Origin: Alistipes sp. ZOR0009
Lineage (GTDB): Bacteria; Bacteroidota; Bacteroidia; Bacteroidales; ZOR0009
Length of the DNA stretch: 64,000 nt
Assembly (NCBI RefSeq): GCF_000798815.1
Contig: NZ_JTLD01000017.1
Span: 1-64,000 of the forward strand
Reading direction: 5' to 3'
Under the pieces are notes generated by a model. It did not search any database, was not told where the DNA came from, and saw only the letters and a program-made list of their open reading frames with translations. Positions 17,164 to 27,120 of this stretch are shown here, piece by piece. Position 1 is the first letter of the stretch, and every line of letters begins with the position of its first letter. Position numbers and translations under genes: made by a program.

Positions 17164-19035
17164 TTATCGACCAAGAAAAACCAAAAGCACATTTATATCA
17201 GAAGGAGAAACTCCAGGAATTCTAGAAGCTTGTCCTATTGTCTTGGGCTTGATTTTATTTAATTTTTGTCTTGCTTCTGTTGATAGAGATTGAAGTTTGC
17301 TATATTCAAAATCATCAGAGATACGAACATTTTCTAAACGTTCAATTTTATCTACCACTAATCTTTCTCTATCTATATAACCTTTGTATTTTATCTTGAT
17401 ATCTGCTTGGGAAAATATCTCCTCTTTTGAAAATTCAAGAGAATTATAAAAATTATCAATAACTCCAAATTTAGAAAAATCAAAAAGACTAATCTGTGGT
17501 CTAAGTAATAAATCACCCAATTTTCTAGTTTGATTAATTACCGCAGTCTGCTTTGAAATTAAAATATCGTTAGCATCTTCTTGTTTGATGCTAGTTTTTT
17601 CAATCAAATTAATTAATTCATCTACCTTTTCTTTTTTATACTTATAAGCAAACTCTCTTTCTTTTGATACTAAACCCAGTTTAATTCCAATTGGAGTTAA
17701 TCGTTCGTCAGCATTATCCTGCCTTAAAAGCACTCTATACTCGGCTCTTGATGTAAACATACGGTAAGGCTCATCGACTCCTTTAGTTACCAAATCATCA
17801 ATAAGTACTCCAATATAGGAACTATCTCTCGTTAATACGAATTCAGGTTGATTAGCAACTTTTAAAGATGCATTTATTCCGGCAACTAACCCTTGTCCTG
17901 CAGCCTCTTCGTAACCTGTTGTTCCGTTTATTTGTCCTGCACAGAATAAATTACCAACAAATTTTGATTCTAAAGAATGTTTAAGCTGTGTTGGCTGAAA
18001 AAAATCATATTCAATTGCATAACCAGGTCGAAAAATCTTTACATTTTCAAACCCTGGGATTTTTAGCAATGCTTTTACTTGTACATCTAAAGGTAGCGAG
18101 GATGAAAAACCATTCAAATAATACTCATTAGTATTCCATCCCTCTGGTTCTAAAAAAAGTTGATGCTGATTTTTATCAGCAAAAGTTCTTACTTTATCTT
18201 CAATACTTGGACAATACCTAGGTCCTATTGATTTTATGGTACCGTTAAATAGAGGAGATTCTAAAAAGCCATCCTTTAGTATATCGTGTACCGTGCTATT
18301 GGTATAAGTTATAAAGCAAGGAAGTTGCTTTACTACGGCAGGAGAAGAATTCAAAAAAGAAAATTTCTGTGGATTTTCATCACCATGCTGAACTCCCATG
18401 ACGCTAAAATCAACACTTCTCCCGTCAATTCGAGCTGGTGTACCTGTTTTCATTCTTCCAACTTCCATACCCAACTCACGAAGTTGCTCTGTGATCCCAT
18501 ACGAGGCCATATCACCTGAACGGCCACCAACCTGCTGGTGTCGCCCAACATGCATCAGCCCATTCATAAAAGTTCCTGTAGTTAAAACAACAGATTTCGC
18601 ATTAAACTCCACTCCTAATGCAGTTCTAACTCCTGTAACTAAGCCGTTTTTCAACAATAAACTAACAACAGAATCTTGCCAAAAAGAGATATTGGCCGTA
18701 TTTTCTAGCATTTCTCTCCATTTTAAGGAGAACAAAACACGATCACATTGTGCTCTAGGGCTCCACATAGCAGGACCCTTACTTTTATTTAGCATTCTAA
18801 ACTGAATAGTACTATAGTCAGTTACAATCCCAGAATATCCTCCAAGAGCATCAATTTCGCGAACAATCTGTCCTTTAGCAATACCTCCCATTGCAGGATT
18901 ACAGGACATTTGCCCCATTTTAGTCATATCCAGCGTTATCAACAGCACGGTAGAACCAAGATTTGCTGCTGCTGCTGCTGCTTCACAACCAGCATGTCCT
19001 GCTCCAACCACAATAACGTCGTAATCAAACATCAT
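17164..19035 (-). CDS. mnmG: tRNA uridine-34 carboxymethylaminomethyl modification enzyme
   Basis: A 623-residue FAD-binding protein, the usual full length of MnmG (GidA). The dinucleotide-binding motif GAGHAGCEAA starts at residue 11, followed by SCNPAMGGIAKGQ with its redox cysteine near residue 47. A second conserved block (TGYEEAAGQGLVAGINA) and the C-terminal helical domain ending in IPGVSPSDINVLL are present. With MnmE it forms cmnm5U at the wobble position of certain tRNAs. It often lies near the replication origin, and here a parS pair adjoins its 3' end. ATG start (two consecutive ATGs); two bp separate it from ybeY. Confidence 0.95.
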   Translation of the reverse strand: MMFDYDVIVVGAGHAGCEAAAAAANLGSTVLLITLDMTKMGQMSCNPAMGGIAKGQIVREIDALGGYSGIVTDYSTIQFRMLNKSKGPAMWSPRAQCDRVLFSLKWREMLENTANISFWQDSVVSLLLKNGLVTGVRTALGVEFNAKSVVLTTGTFMNGLMHVGRHQQVGGRSGDMASYGITEQLRELGMEVGRMKTGTPARIDGRSVDFSVMGVQHGDENPQKFSFLNSSPAVVKQLPCFITYTNSTVHDILKDGFLESPLFNGTIKSIGPRYCPSIEDKVRTFADKNQHQLFLEPEGWNTNEYYLNGFSSSLPLDVQVKALLKIPGFENVKIFRPGYAIEYDFFQPTQLKHSLESKFVGNLFCAGQINGTTGYEEAAGQGLVAGINASLKVANQPEFVLTRDSSYIGVLIDDLVTKGVDEPYRMFTSRAEYRVLLRQDNADERLTPIGIKLGLVSKEREFAYKYKKEKVDELINLIEKTSIKQEDANDILISKQTAVINQTRKLGDLLLRPQISLFDFSKFGVIDNFYNSLEFSKEEIFSQADIKIKYKGYIDRERLVVDKIERLENVRISDDFEYSKLQSLSTEARQKLNKIKPKTIGQASRIPGVSPSDINVLLVFLGR

Positions 19036-19037
19036 AG

Positions 19038-19466
19038 TTAGACAATCGTAAAATTAAACTTTAATAGATGATGATCTTCCAATGCTCTCATCTGTTTCTC
19101 TTCCTCTTCTGTTTTGTCCTTATATCCGCACAAATGAAGTACTCCATGTATAATTACACGGCATAGTTCATTATTAAAATCAACGCCTATTTTTTCGGCA
19201 TTAGAGCGAACAGTATCCAGACTAACTACCAAATCACCTGATATTTTATCCTTTTCGGTATAATCGAACGTAATAATGTCGGTATAATAATCGTGCTGCA
19301 AATACTGTCGGTTAGTTTCTATAATATAGTCATCATCGCAAAAAACGTAATTAAGGGTACCAACCTGATACCCTTCCTCGCTTGCGACACTTTTTATCCA
19401 AGTTTTTAGTTTAAGAGACTGCTTTGGTTTAAAAGCGATTTTCTCTGAAAAAAAATTTACTGCCAA
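19038..19466 (-). CDS. ybeY: rRNA maturation endoribonuclease YbeY
   Basis: A 142-residue metalloprotein. The zinc-binding stretch is HGVLHLCGYKDKT near residues 109-121. It keeps the first two histidines, but the third histidine of the canonical HGxLHLxGYDH motif is missing, replaced around the KDK positions. Similar variants occur in other Bacteroidetes YbeY proteins, so this is probably a lineage trait and not decay. YbeY takes part in 16S rRNA 3' processing and ribosome quality control. The start is a TTG at 19466; no ATG is available at that end. It lies between mnmG and the anti-sigma-like gene with gaps of 2 and 3 bp. Confidence 0.9.
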   Translation of the reverse strand: MAVNFFSEKIAFKPKQSLKLKTWIKSVASEEGYQVGTLNYVFCDDDYIIETNRQYLQHDYYTDIITFDYTEKDKISGDLVVSLDTVRSNAEKIGVDFNNELCRVIIHGVLHLCGYKDKTEEEEKQMRALEDHHLLKFNFTIV

Positions 19467-19469
19467 AAC

Positions 19470-19862
19470 TTATATATTAAAAAAAAGTTCAACTTTATTT
19501 CCACTTTCATTAAATTTAATGTCGTCAGACAACATTCTCATCAAAAAAACGCCTCTACCATCGGTTTTCAGAATATTATCAGGAAGGGTGGGATAGGGTA
19601 ATCGCTCATAATCAAAACCGATACCTTCATCTTCAACAACAATTACAATTTTTCCAGACCTTACTTCTAAAGTAAAATTTACTTTTTTAGCAACATCCCT
19701 CCCATTACCATGGTTGATGGAGTTAGAAATAGCCTCCAATGAGGATACAATTATCCGCTCACGAAGAGGTTGTTTTACTTCATACTTATGAGTAAACGAC
19801 AATACTAACTCTTCGACATTACGTAAAACTTCTGGATCGGACAAAAAACAGTATGATGCCAT
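19470..19862 (-). CDS. Anti-sigma factor-like histidine-kinase-type ATPase
   Basis: A 130-residue stand-alone HATPase domain of the RsbW/SpoIIAB type. The N box (ISNSINHGNG, near residues 45-54), the G1 box (EDEGIGFD) and the G2-like GRGVFLMRML are all present. Such proteins act as serine kinases and anti-sigma or anti-anti-sigma switch components. No partner antagonist or sigma gene is adjacent; it sits tightly packed between ybeY and an EnvC-like gene. The regulatory target is therefore unknown. ATG start. Confidence 0.82.
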   Translation of the reverse strand: MASYCFLSDPEVLRNVEELVLSFTHKYEVKQPLRERIIVSSLEAISNSINHGNGRDVAKKVNFTLEVRSGKIVIVVEDEGIGFDYERLPYPTLPDNILKTDGRGVFLMRMLSDDIKFNESGNKVELFFNI

Positions 19863-19895
19863 ATAAGTTTATACGATATAGAGATAAAATGTTTC

Positions 19896-21176
19896 CTATC
19901 TAGCAAGCCAATTTTCGGGATTTTGAGGTGTTGTTTCCTTCCAAACCTGAAATTTCAACGTTGGCTTCTCTCCACCTGTATCGCTATTAGCCAAAATTCC
20001 TATAGACTGTTTTGCTCTTATCGATTGCCCCTCCTTTACACTAACCCTAGAAAGATTAGAATAAACGGTAATGTAATAGCCATGACGTACCAAAACAGAT
20101 ATATTAGCCCCAGGAAGTGTAAATATTTTACTCACCTCACCATCAAAAACAGCAGTTACATCTGAACCAGCGACTGAAGCAATATCAACACCGTCATTTT
20201 TGACCTTTACACCCTTTAAAAGGGGATGCTGATGCTCTCCAAAGGTTTCAACAATCTGACCTTGACGAACAGGCCATGGAAGCCTTCCTCTATTAGCCTC
20301 AAATTTACCTGCAATTGTTCTATCTTCAGGTGTAAATGGCAAATCTTTAGGTACCGTAACAGCAGGCTGCTTAGCTACCACATTCTTTTTCTCAGCGGCA
20401 GCCTTACGTCTTGCCGCTTCTTCAGCGGCCGCTTTACGTCGTGCAGCCTCTGCTGCCTTTCTGGCTTCCTCTGCTATCAAAAAGTTAATTTCACGAGCAA
20501 GTCTTTCTCTCAACAGTCGCTTCTTTTGTACCTCTGCTAGCAAATCCTTTTCTTTACTTTTAAGCTGATCCAACATTGCCTGATAAGTTTTCTCATCATC
20601 AGCCAACTTCTTTACTTCGTTTGTTTTATTTGCTAACAATACCTCCAAATTCCGTTTCTTAGCATTTAGATCAACAATTTCAGCATTCAATTTTCGCTGC
20701 TTTAGTTCTATGGTATTGGCTTGCTCCATCCTGTAATCGCTATAAGATCGCAAATACTTCATTCTCTTTATAGCCTGCTGCAGATCGGTGGATGCCAAAA
20801 CTAGAGCAATCGCAGATGTTGAATTTCTCAACTTATACGCCTGCTGCAATGTCTTTGCATACTGCTTTTTTAAAACGAATATATCATTTTTCAGTTTTAG
20901 AATGGTATCTGTCTTAATACCTATATTTTTTACAACAAGTATAACCTGGCGATCTATATTTTCTATAATTTTCTTACGTTTCTCAATCATAGAATGCACC
21001 AAAGCAACCTGCTTCATTGTTGAATTTTTCTCCTTCTTGGTAGAATTCAGCTGATCATTTATCTGAATTAACTCTCTATCAGCCGCCTTCTTTTGCTCCT
21101 GCAGATCTTTCAATGATTGTCCAGCAGCAACACCAACAGTAAACAATAAAAAAATTAGTATAACCAGTCGCTGCAT
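19896..21176 (-). CDS. EnvC-like murein hydrolase activator
   Basis: A 426-residue exported protein: signal peptide (residues 1-19), long coiled coil (about 20-230), an Ala/Lys/Arg-rich linker, then a C-terminal M23/LytM domain (about 300-425). The catalytic residues are degenerate. The HxxxD histidine is an asparagine (NDGVD) and the late HxH motif reads LKF, so it probably cannot hydrolyse peptidoglycan itself. This matches EnvC/NlpD-type factors that activate cell-wall amidases during division. The coiled coil would bind the FtsEX complex in the EnvC model. It overlaps neither neighbour and starts one base before the TPR gene's stop. Confidence 0.85.
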   Translation of the reverse strand: MQRLVILIFLLFTVGVAAGQSLKDLQEQKKAADRELIQINDQLNSTKKEKNSTMKQVALVHSMIEKRKKIIENIDRQVILVVKNIGIKTDTILKLKNDIFVLKKQYAKTLQQAYKLRNSTSAIALVLASTDLQQAIKRMKYLRSYSDYRMEQANTIELKQRKLNAEIVDLNAKKRNLEVLLANKTNEVKKLADDEKTYQAMLDQLKSKEKDLLAEVQKKRLLRERLAREINFLIAEEARKAAEAARRKAAAEEAARRKAAAEKKNVVAKQPAVTVPKDLPFTPEDRTIAGKFEANRGRLPWPVRQGQIVETFGEHQHPLLKGVKVKNDGVDIASVAGSDVTAVFDGEVSKIFTLPGANISVLVRHGYYITVYSNLSRVSVKEGQSIRAKQSIGILANSDTGGEKPTLKFQVWKETTPQNPENWLAR

Positions 21177-21177
21177 T

Positions 21178-22872
21178 CTATTCTAAGTTAAGTTTTTTAA
21201 GCAATTCTTTTGATCTATTTCCTTTATCGTAAGCCATTCTCCAGTACATACTAGCAGAATCTTTATCATTCAACTTATCCAAAATATCTCCGTAATGCTC
21301 AAGAATGGTAGAGCTATCATTTCCTCCATATATCAGCGCCTTTCGCATCACCTCTTTAGCCTCCTCATACTTCTCTTGCTTATACAAAATCCAAGCTTTC
21401 GTATCCAAATAAGTACCGTTATTAGGATCCTTTTCCAATACAACATTAATCATTTTTAATGCCTTAGAAAGATTTTTGTCTGTCAAGGAAAGATAGTAAC
21501 TATAGTTATTCAAAACTTGAATATTCTTAGGATTGATTTTTAGAGCTTGATCGTAGTACTCAAAAGCAGTCTCCAACTTTCCCATTGAATGGTAAGAATC
21601 GCCAATCATGGATAGCATATCTACCTTCATTGAATCCGTTTTTGCGTAAGGCAAAGCTGTTTTTAGTACAGCAATTGTAGAATCGTACTCCTTTAACTGA
21701 AAATGAGAATAGGAGTTATACAAATACATTTTCACCAAATTCGGATAAATAGCAATTGCCCGCTTCGAGTAAACCTTGGTGGTATCGAATCTCTTAAAAT
21801 AAAAATTGAGTTCTATAAAACGATAATATAGTGTTGTATCCTTTGAACCAGAATCAATTTTAACATGTAAAAAATTATTCAACTCATTCAATTTGCCCAT
21901 CTTAGTTAAATGCTCGGCATAAATAGGATAAATAGAAGTATCCTTCGGATAGGTAGATATGAAATTGTTTATCAGCGTATCAATATTGGGATAAAAAACT
22001 TGATAGAACTGCTTATTTTCCAAAAACTGATTGAAATAGTTAACCTTATCTTTGTTCAAAACATCATCGTTCCTGAAAATAGCATTCAAAACTCTAAAAT
22101 AATCTGGATACTTTGCCTCTCGCCTATAAGCATCAGACAATCCAATTTGTGCCAACGGAAAATTTGGAACCAGCTCCAATGCTTTCTTATTATAGAGTAT
22201 TGCCAAAGAATCGTTCCCCATGGAACCATAGATTTCTCCTAAAATAGTGAAATGCCGCGGATCATCAGGATATAACTCGACCAAACGCTGACCAATACTT
22301 AACGCAGAATCAACCTGATTAAGCTGCAGGTAAAGCTTTTGCTTGTTAGCCAAAATCAGCTCACTATTACCAAACTTCGCAGAAAATTCGTCAAAAAGTT
22401 GAATACTTTTTTTCAAATTGCCCTTATAGCCATATATCAAAGACATATTAAGCAACAAGTCGGTGTCGGTAGAATCGAGTTCAACTAACTTTGAATAAAT
22501 GGCCAAAGCAGAATCTAACTTATTGGATCGTTGCAGTATCTGCGCATAATTCAACCCGTAATACTTATTGGTAGAATCGTGCTTAAATGCCAACTCTGCA
22601 TTCTTCAATGCCAAATCTCTCTTATTCTGTGCTGCATATACCTGAGATAACATATAATATGCCGCATCGTTCTCCTTATTTAGGCTTATAGACTTGGTAA
22701 ATAAGACCACAGCATTACCTGTTGCACCCCCATAGTACTGCTTTAGTCCTTCATAGTAGTTTAAATCAGACATCAACTTGCCGTTATTCCTAATCGATCT
22801 GTAGGAATTTTTCGTTGATGTACATGCTGCTATGCTTACAATTATAGCCGCTATAAAGAGAGTATACCTCAT
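21178..22872 (-). CDS. TPR-repeat lipoprotein
   Basis: A 564-residue protein with a lipoprotein signal (lipobox IAAC, Cys17) followed by about twelve tetratricopeptide-like repeats that fill the rest of the chain. Recognisable helical pairs include AAYYMLSQVYAAQNKRDLAL and AFEYYDQALKINPKNIQVL. It is probably anchored to the periplasmic side of the outer membrane and acts as a protein-binding scaffold. Position between an EnvC-like factor and dut does not identify the partner. ATG start. Confidence 0.8.
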   Translation of the reverse strand: MRYTLFIAAIIVSIAACTSTKNSYRSIRNNGKLMSDLNYYEGLKQYYGGATGNAVVLFTKSISLNKENDAAYYMLSQVYAAQNKRDLALKNAELAFKHDSTNKYYGLNYAQILQRSNKLDSALAIYSKLVELDSTDTDLLLNMSLIYGYKGNLKKSIQLFDEFSAKFGNSELILANKQKLYLQLNQVDSALSIGQRLVELYPDDPRHFTILGEIYGSMGNDSLAILYNKKALELVPNFPLAQIGLSDAYRREAKYPDYFRVLNAIFRNDDVLNKDKVNYFNQFLENKQFYQVFYPNIDTLINNFISTYPKDTSIYPIYAEHLTKMGKLNELNNFLHVKIDSGSKDTTLYYRFIELNFYFKRFDTTKVYSKRAIAIYPNLVKMYLYNSYSHFQLKEYDSTIAVLKTALPYAKTDSMKVDMLSMIGDSYHSMGKLETAFEYYDQALKINPKNIQVLNNYSYYLSLTDKNLSKALKMINVVLEKDPNNGTYLDTKAWILYKQEKYEEAKEVMRKALIYGGNDSSTILEHYGDILDKLNDKDSASMYWRMAYDKGNRSKELLKKLNLE

Positions 22873-22876
22873 TTAC

Positions 22877-23311
22877 TTATTTTTTACCTGTACTACCAAA
22901 ACCACCTTCTCCCCTATCCGTTTCATTCAATAACTCTACCGAATTCCACGTAATAGATTCATGTTTAGCAAATACCATTTGGGCAATTCGATCTCCTGGT
23001 TTGATAACATAAGTTTCACTCGAAAGGTTTACCAAACCAACTTTTACTTCACCCCTATAATCAGCATCAATGGTTCCTGGCGAATTAACAACTGTTATAC
23101 CACTTTTTATGGCAAGTCCACTACGAGGTCTAACCTGAGCTTCAAAACCAACAGGAATTTCTAAAAATAAACCTGTAGGAATAACAACCCTCTCCAAAGG
23201 GCCAACGCTAACCTCTACATCCACATTCGCTTTCAAATCTAAACCAGCAGAATGAGCAGTTGCGTACTGGGGCAAATCATACCTACTTTTATTGATTACC
23301 TTGACTTCCAT
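22877..23311 (-). CDS. dut: dUTP diphosphatase
   Basis: A 144-residue trimeric-type dUTPase with all five conserved motifs: [33 protein letters not shown] (catalytic aspartate), GDRIAQMVF and the C-terminal [10 protein letters not shown] arm. It hydrolyses dUTP to dUMP, keeping uracil out of DNA and supplying thymidylate synthesis. Full length and apparently intact. Its start overlaps the 3' end of the flippase gene by 16 bp. ATG start. Confidence 0.96.
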   Translation of the reverse strand: MEVKVINKSRYDLPQYATAHSAGLDLKANVDVEVSVGPLERVVIPTGLFLEIPVGFEAQVRPRSGLAIKSGITVVNSPGTIDADYRGEVKVGLVNLSSETYVIKPGDRIAQMVFAKHESITWNSVELLNETDRGEGGFGSTGKK

Positions 23312-24765
23312 TTCAAAACAGATTTAACAATTGCTAAAGGATTAATTCGCTCATGGTACATAAAAATAAAAATGTACCCTCCGAAAAGAAGGCTATTAAT
23401 CGTAAGTCGTAAAAATATACTATCCTGACGTATAACCACACTTAAAAAGTATATTCCTAATCCTAATAAAAAGTAAAAGGCTATGTTTTTAAAATCGTAT
23501 GGAATACTAATAATTTTCTTACCAAACCAGTAACTTACCACGCACATAAATATGAATGAAACCAACCTACCCCAAGCAGCAGCTTGATATCCAAAACGTG
23601 GAACCATAAAAATATTGAAAATAATGAGTAATACCAATCCTGCCACAGTTACATCAACTGTTCTTCGAGTTTTATCGTGTAGCTTAAATATAATTTGCAG
23701 ATTATATAACAACCCAACAAAATAGTAGGATAGCAACAGTACAGGCACTATAAATAAACCTTCCCGATAGTTAGATCCTTCGAGATATTGAAAAATATCT
23801 ATGTAAAGAGTTACTAACAAGAATATTATCATTCCAAAAACAGAAAAGTACTTAAAAACATCCGCATACGTTTTCCCTGAATCTTCCTTCTTAACATTAT
23901 TAAAAAAGAAAGGCTCAGCAGCATACCTAAACATCTGAGTAAAAAGAGTCAATACAATTGCCAACTTCAAGTTTGAAGTATAAATTCCCAACTGAAACAT
24001 AGGTTTACTCGATTCTGGCAAAAGATACTTTATGCTATAACGATCAAGTAAATCGTTAATTTGACCAGCCAAACCAGAAATAACAAGTGGAATCGAATAT
24101 ATTGCCAGCTCCTTCATTAAAGGTTTAGATATTCGAAGCCGTGGAAATCCAGCATAACGAATTACCAAGAATAATGTAGCTACAGAAGCAATTAAGTTTG
24201 CGATAAAAATTACAAGTATTCCCATTCGAGGAAGAGATGGAAACAGCTTAGGTACTACAAAAAGAAGTATTAAGTTAAATAATACGTTGATAAGAATATT
24301 TACTGTCTTTAAAATAACAAAGGTTGATGCCTTATTTTCGTTTCTCAACCTAACAAATGGAATGGCACAAAGCACATCAAAAAAGACAATCCAACCAGTT
24401 AAAATAACGTACCACCTATTTGGTGATAAGTCTAAACCATTTATAATACCCTCATAACCAAATGTAGTATAGAGCACAAATAAACTTGAAGTTATTAGCA
24501 AAAAGGTAAAAGTTGTAGAATAAACCTTCTCCTTTTCTTCGGTATACTTATTTGAAAAGCGAAAATATCCCGTTTCCAAACCCAAAGTTAGGATTGTTAG
24601 CAAAATGGGTATATAAATATAGAATTCGCTATAAATGGCATATTCGCTGGGATTCTTAAAATAGTTGGTATAAATAGGATTCATCAAATAGTTAATAAAT
24701 CTAGCCAACAGGCTACTCAAGCCATAAATAAGAGTATGACCAGCAAGTTTTTTTAGGTTTCCCAC
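23296..24765 (-). CDS. Polysaccharide flippase-like membrane protein (MOP superfamily)
   Basis: A 489-residue protein with about fourteen hydrophobic helices in the Wzx/MATE (MOP exporter) pattern; the N-terminus [21 protein letters not shown] is typical of polysaccharide-biosynthesis family members. It would flip an undecaprenyl-linked saccharide across the inner membrane. No glycosyltransferases adjoin it, and the locus lies between dut and a patatin gene, so it may be the conserved lipid-linked precursor transporter of the core genome and not part of the capsule locus at 38-62 kb. The start is a GTG at 24765. Confidence 0.75.
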   Translation of the reverse strand: MGNLKKLAGHTLIYGLSSLLARFINYLMNPIYTNYFKNPSEYAIYSEFYIYIPILLTILTLGLETGYFRFSNKYTEEKEKVYSTTFTFLLITSSLFVLYTTFGYEGIINGLDLSPNRWYVILTGWIVFFDVLCAIPFVRLRNENKASTFVILKTVNILINVLFNLILLFVVPKLFPSLPRMGILVIFIANLIASVATLFLVIRYAGFPRLRISKPLMKELAIYSIPLVISGLAGQINDLLDRYSIKYLLPESSKPMFQLGIYTSNLKLAIVLTLFTQMFRYAAEPFFFNNVKKEDSGKTYADVFKYFSVFGMIIFLLVTLYIDIFQYLEGSNYREGLFIVPVLLLSYYFVGLLYNLQIIFKLHDKTRRTVDVTVAGLVLLIIFNIFMVPRFGYQAAAWGRLVSFIFMCVVSYWFGKKIISIPYDFKNIAFYFLLGLGIYFLSVVIRQDSIFLRLTINSLLFGGYIFIFMYHERINPLAIVKSVLKWKSR

Positions 24766-24769
24766 AATG

Positions 24770-27061
24770 CTAATATTCTAGTGAACGACGATTAAATAAA
24801 ACAAAGCCAAAGTTAGCAACGAAATAGAATTTTGTATTCTCTTTATCATAGTAATTAACTGAAAGACTTAACGGACCAACAACTGTTTGATATACCATTG
24901 ATAATGAGCCCATATAAAATCTTTCCTTCAAAAGTTTTCCATAGGTAACAAAGTAATCATTCGTTTTTTCAATCTGATAGAAAGGCATAAAAGCGTAGGC
25001 TTCTGCACGTAAATAGATACGCGGCGAAAAAAGAATATTTGGCATAATACCTACCGCAAAATAAGAATCGGATCTAAAGTTGGGCAAAAATATCGTCTGA
25101 CTTTGAGGGTATGGAGTAAAGGAAGGAGCACTAAGCACAGAGGAGGTGTAGTTCGAAAAAGCCTTCTTGTCGGTTACAATTGCATCAAGAAGCAGTCCTG
25201 TCCACAATTTATCCGAAATTCGATGGTAGCTTTGATTGTAAAGCCTTATCCCCATCCAGTTTTGCCACTTAGAAGTAACCAAATGAGTTGGCCCTGTCGT
25301 TCCCGGTTTATTAACTTCCTTACCTGTTATGTATGAAAAACCAACGTATTGTCTCCTACCCTTATAAGGAAATAGGGTATAGTTCAACGTATTTTTCTCA
25401 TACGATATGGAAACTTTATGAAAAGTAAATTCAGTCTTATCTGGTTCATCGCCCTTTAAAAAGTTATTAACCTGATAGTACTGATCATTGTTACGCCCAA
25501 AATTATATCCAAATTTGAAAAAGGAGGAAGAACTAACAGGAAACCCGTAATTAACCCGCCCAAAGTACTCGTATTGCTTGATGTAACTTGGACGCAAATC
25601 TTCAAAAAATGGCTCAGGATTGCTATTAAAAAAATCTAAGCGCTGCAAGGTAAAAACTACATCGTAGAAGAATGGCTTTCCATAGGCAAAATCCTGACGC
25701 ATTCCCATTTGAAAAGAGCTATACAATTTTCCAAAGTAAATATTGCTAAAAAGACGAGTGTAATTTTTAGCGAAATGCTTATAAGTCAACCCCAAATATC
25801 CCTGATTCATGGAACTCGATGAAATATTTCCACCAAAATCCAAATCTAAATCATTATTTGCCTTTATTTTCAACCTCAAATCGTACAATCTTAACGTATC
25901 GTTGTAGGTTGCTATCGGATATATAGACGTTATCGTATTATCACTTAGCAACTTAAAATACTCATTTTTAAACTTTTTAAAATCAAAAGTTGACTTTTTC
26001 CTAGATTGAAATACATTTGTTACATAGTCACGTTGGCTACTACTCAAACCATCTATTGCTATAGATCTAAACTGCAAATTTGGTAGTTCCCGCTTATACA
26101 AACCTCGCTTTATACTTAAATCTAAGGGTGTTACGCGCCTATCCACTCGTTGCTTAATTGAATCTAACTTAGCTAAAGTTGCCCTATACGCCTTATCAAT
26201 AATTTCTTCCGCTTTCGAAAAATCCAAAAGAGATACATCTCCGTAAATATTCTCAATGGTAATTCCCTTCTCCCGAGGTATTTTGTAATTCGTTTTAGAA
26301 ACAATCATAGTTTCGATCTGTTTCAGAATATTTTCCTCATCAGGTTTTTCTGGATTACTAGCACAATTTGAACCAATTATAAAATCAGGATTGAAATCGT
26401 TTTCCAAAACATCCCAAGGAAAGTTATTGTAGATACCACCATCGAAAAGTAAAGATGAATCAATAGAAATTGCCTTAAAGAAGAAAGGAAAAGTCATAGA
26501 AGCACGAATAGCTGACCCTACATCACCTTTTCTAGCAACGTACTGCTTAGAGTTATAAACATCGGAAGCCACGCATCGAAACGGTATAAATAAGCTGTCA
26601 AAGTTACTTTTAGCTCTGGCTGTAGGTCCGGCAAAATGCTGAAGAATGGCAAGATCCATTTGGTGAGTAGGAACTAAATTGGTTGGAAGCTTAGCTGATG
26701 AAATGGAATCCTTTAAGCTAAATTTGAAAGAAAACATGGAAGCTCCAGGATCCAACTTTTTATACAGATACAGGTATTCATCTTCTATCTGCCCTGTAGA
26801 CCAACGCAAAAACTCTGGAGAGGTAACCATTTTTATCATCTCTTCAGGAGACATACCAATAGCATACATTCCCCCAACCAATGCTCCCATCGAGGTTCCC
26901 GAAATATAGTCTATAGGTATATTATTCTCCTCTAAAGCTTTTATTACCCCAATATGCGATAATCCTTTAGCGCCTCCACCACTTAACACCAACCCCACAC
27001 TTTGCGACTGACCGAAGTAATAAGTAAAAAGAAGAATGACTAAAAGTAAAGTCCTTTTCAT
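24770..27061 (-). CDS. Patatin-like phospholipase fused to an outer-membrane barrel
   Basis: A 763-residue protein from ATG 27061, with a signal peptide (residues 1-20) then a patatin domain. The oxyanion motif GGGAKG, the nucleophile GTSMG and the catalytic DGG (LLFDGGIYNNF) are all visible in order. A POTRA-like segment (about 320-390) and a C-terminal half rich in alternating aromatic strands, ending in an aromatic/Tyr residue, follow. This is the patatin plus Omp85-like barrel arrangement seen in PlpD-type proteins. A surface-delivered or secreted phospholipase is likely. A longer reading from 27154 was rejected because it precedes the signal peptide and overlaps the divergent cyclophilin gene. 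Confidence 0.85.
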   Translation of the reverse strand: MKRTLLLVILLFTYYFGQSQSVGLVLSGGGAKGLSHIGVIKALEENNIPIDYISGTSMGALVGGMYAIGMSPEEMIKMVTSPEFLRWSTGQIEDEYLYLYKKLDPGASMFSFKFSLKDSISSAKLPTNLVPTHQMDLAILQHFAGPTARAKSNFDSLFIPFRCVASDVYNSKQYVARKGDVGSAIRASMTFPFFFKAISIDSSLLFDGGIYNNFPWDVLENDFNPDFIIGSNCASNPEKPDEENILKQIETMIVSKTNYKIPREKGITIENIYGDVSLLDFSKAEEIIDKAYRATLAKLDSIKQRVDRRVTPLDLSIKRGLYKRELPNLQFRSIAIDGLSSSQRDYVTNVFQSRKKSTFDFKKFKNEYFKLLSDNTITSIYPIATYNDTLRLYDLRLKIKANNDLDLDFGGNISSSSMNQGYLGLTYKHFAKNYTRLFSNIYFGKLYSSFQMGMRQDFAYGKPFFYDVVFTLQRLDFFNSNPEPFFEDLRPSYIKQYEYFGRVNYGFPVSSSSFFKFGYNFGRNNDQYYQVNNFLKGDEPDKTEFTFHKVSISYEKNTLNYTLFPYKGRRQYVGFSYITGKEVNKPGTTGPTHLVTSKWQNWMGIRLYNQSYHRISDKLWTGLLLDAIVTDKKAFSNYTSSVLSAPSFTPYPQSQTIFLPNFRSDSYFAVGIMPNILFSPRIYLRAEAYAFMPFYQIEKTNDYFVTYGKLLKERFYMGSLSMVYQTVVGPLSLSVNYYDKENTKFYFVANFGFVLFNRRSLEY

Positions 27062-27072
27062 TCTTAAGTTAA

Positions 27073-27080
27073 TATATTTG
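27073..27080 (+). promoter_or_regulatory. -7 element, cyclophilin-pheS
   Basis: TATATTTG is a perfect -7 match, 40 bp upstream of the cyclophilin ATG in the 59-bp divergent gap. No convincing -33 element. Confidence 0.4.
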
Positions 27081-27120
27081 CATACAGTGATAAAATTAAT
27101 TCTAAAAGTTAACACCCAGC

